A stretch of 64,000 nucleotides of DNA from Magnetococcales bacterium (lineage in GTDB: Bacteria > Pseudomonadota > Magnetococcia > Magnetococcales > JADFYX01), in assembly GCA_015232405.1 (NCBI GenBank), contig JADFZS010000011.1:1-64000 (forward strand). The letters are read 5' to 3'. This document shows, one piece after another, positions 63,001-64,000 of the stretch. The position numbers and the translations under genes are program-made. The notes under the pieces were generated by a model, which was not told where the DNA came from, did not search any database, and saw nothing but the letters and a program-made list of their open reading frames with translations. Every line of letters starts with the position of its first letter. The stretch's first letter is position 1.

Positions 63001-63959
63001 GATAGCAAACTCTGCGCTTCTTTGTCGCGGCTCAAGTTGATATAACTACGTGCTAGATTTAATCCAGCCTTGATACTATGTAGATGCTTTTTACCTATCC
63101 CTTTTTTATCTATATATTTATTATATATATCTTTTCTAACATCTAGCCCTTCTGCTATTTTAGACTGGGAATCCAATATGTCAGCTTGCAGAGATAGAAT
63201 CGCCAGTACATCTGGGTGTAATGGACTTAAAATTTTACTTCCCAGCTCTTCAGCCTTTTTTAGATCGGTGAGGGCCTCATCAGCCTTGCCAGATTGATAT
63301 TTGATTATTGCCAAATCTCGCTGATTGACCATGGTTATGTAGTGGTCAGCCCCCAGATTATCCTCCGCAGTTTTTAGGGCGCGGGTAGATAGTTTTATGG
63401 CTTGTGCAACATCTCCCTTTGCCATGGCCTGCCCTGCTCCTTGCATCATCCGGGACCACATACCTACCACCCTTTTTTTCTTGGGTGAGTAATAGGCTGC
63501 TTTACCAGTCTGAGCATTCACCCAAGGAGGGTTTACACTGCGCAATGTGGCAATTTCTTTGTTGTAAAGGGTTATATCTTTCCTGTTTTTGGCTTTTGCA
63601 GCCAATGATACCGCTTTAAGAAAATACTCTAATGCATCATCATGTTTTTGCAGGGCTTTGCTGATCATTGCTGCAGAGTGGAGATAGTTTTGATTTTTAG
63701 GGTCAAGCTTATGGGCTTTTTCAAAATGTAGCAAAGCACCAGCCAAATCATTCTTTTTCACTGCATCCTTGGCCTGTTGGGCTAAAACAGATGCTTGAGC
63801 TTTGTTGTCATCATTTGCATATGCTAGCTGTGATTCACCCAAGGGCAAAAAACCCGCAAGTATATATGACAATAACACTAACGAGAAAAAACCGACTTTC
63901 CCAATAGGCAATAAACTATGTTTCATTTTAGTTCTCTCCCAAAGATCAAACCCGTACAA
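60054..63959 (-). CDS. Secreted TPR-CHAT protein (caspase-like); start probably MKHSLLP at ~63926
   Basis: Signal peptide ([37 protein letters not shown]), kinesin-light-chain-like TPRs ([33 protein letters not shown]), CHAT motifs ([57 protein letters not shown]). Confidence 0.95.
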   Translation of the reverse strand: [1301 protein letters not shown]

Positions 63960-64000
63960 CCATCAGTTAAAACAGAGTAGGCATTTAATTTATCATCAAT

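Noticed and set aside
60382-63619. Multiple + strand ORFs inside the TPR-CHAT gene
   Set aside because: Antisense to a well-supported coding sequence; low-complexity translations.

Overview
The window is a bacterial chromosomal segment dominated by cell-envelope and glycan genes around a canonical core block (rnhB, rplS, trmD, rimM, rpsP, ffh, all on the minus strand). From left to right: a LuxR-type response regulator convergent with a 1893-aa Ser/Thr kinase-ATPase-GAF-histidine kinase-receiver protein; small orphan proteins and an AlkD-like HEAT protein; a two-gene unit with an HELAH membrane metalloprotease; a Cache-domain protein whose C-terminal half looks like a pentameric ligand-gated ion channel; heptose/glycan genes (nucleotidyltransferase, B12-radical SAM, glycosyltransferases, GHMP kinase); the core block; a large polysaccharide cluster (O-antigen ligase/polymerase-like proteins, glycosyltransferases, WecG-like, FecR-domain repeat protein, PEGA/SPOR protein, outer-membrane barrel, Wza-like export protein, MraY/WecA-like); a TPR-OGT (SPINDLY type); a NeuB-SAF-cupin protein; ggt; an ABC-2 exporter; and a type I secretion set next to a secreted TPR-CHAT protein. 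The strongest candidates for something undescribed are (1) a gapless ~199-nt palindrome at 53810-54008 whose arm differences are almost all G.U-compatible on the + strand only, and (2) the Cache/pLGIC-like fusion at 11395-13854. No rRNA, tRNA, CRISPR array or intact transposase was recognised. All homology calls are from motif recognition; no searches were run.
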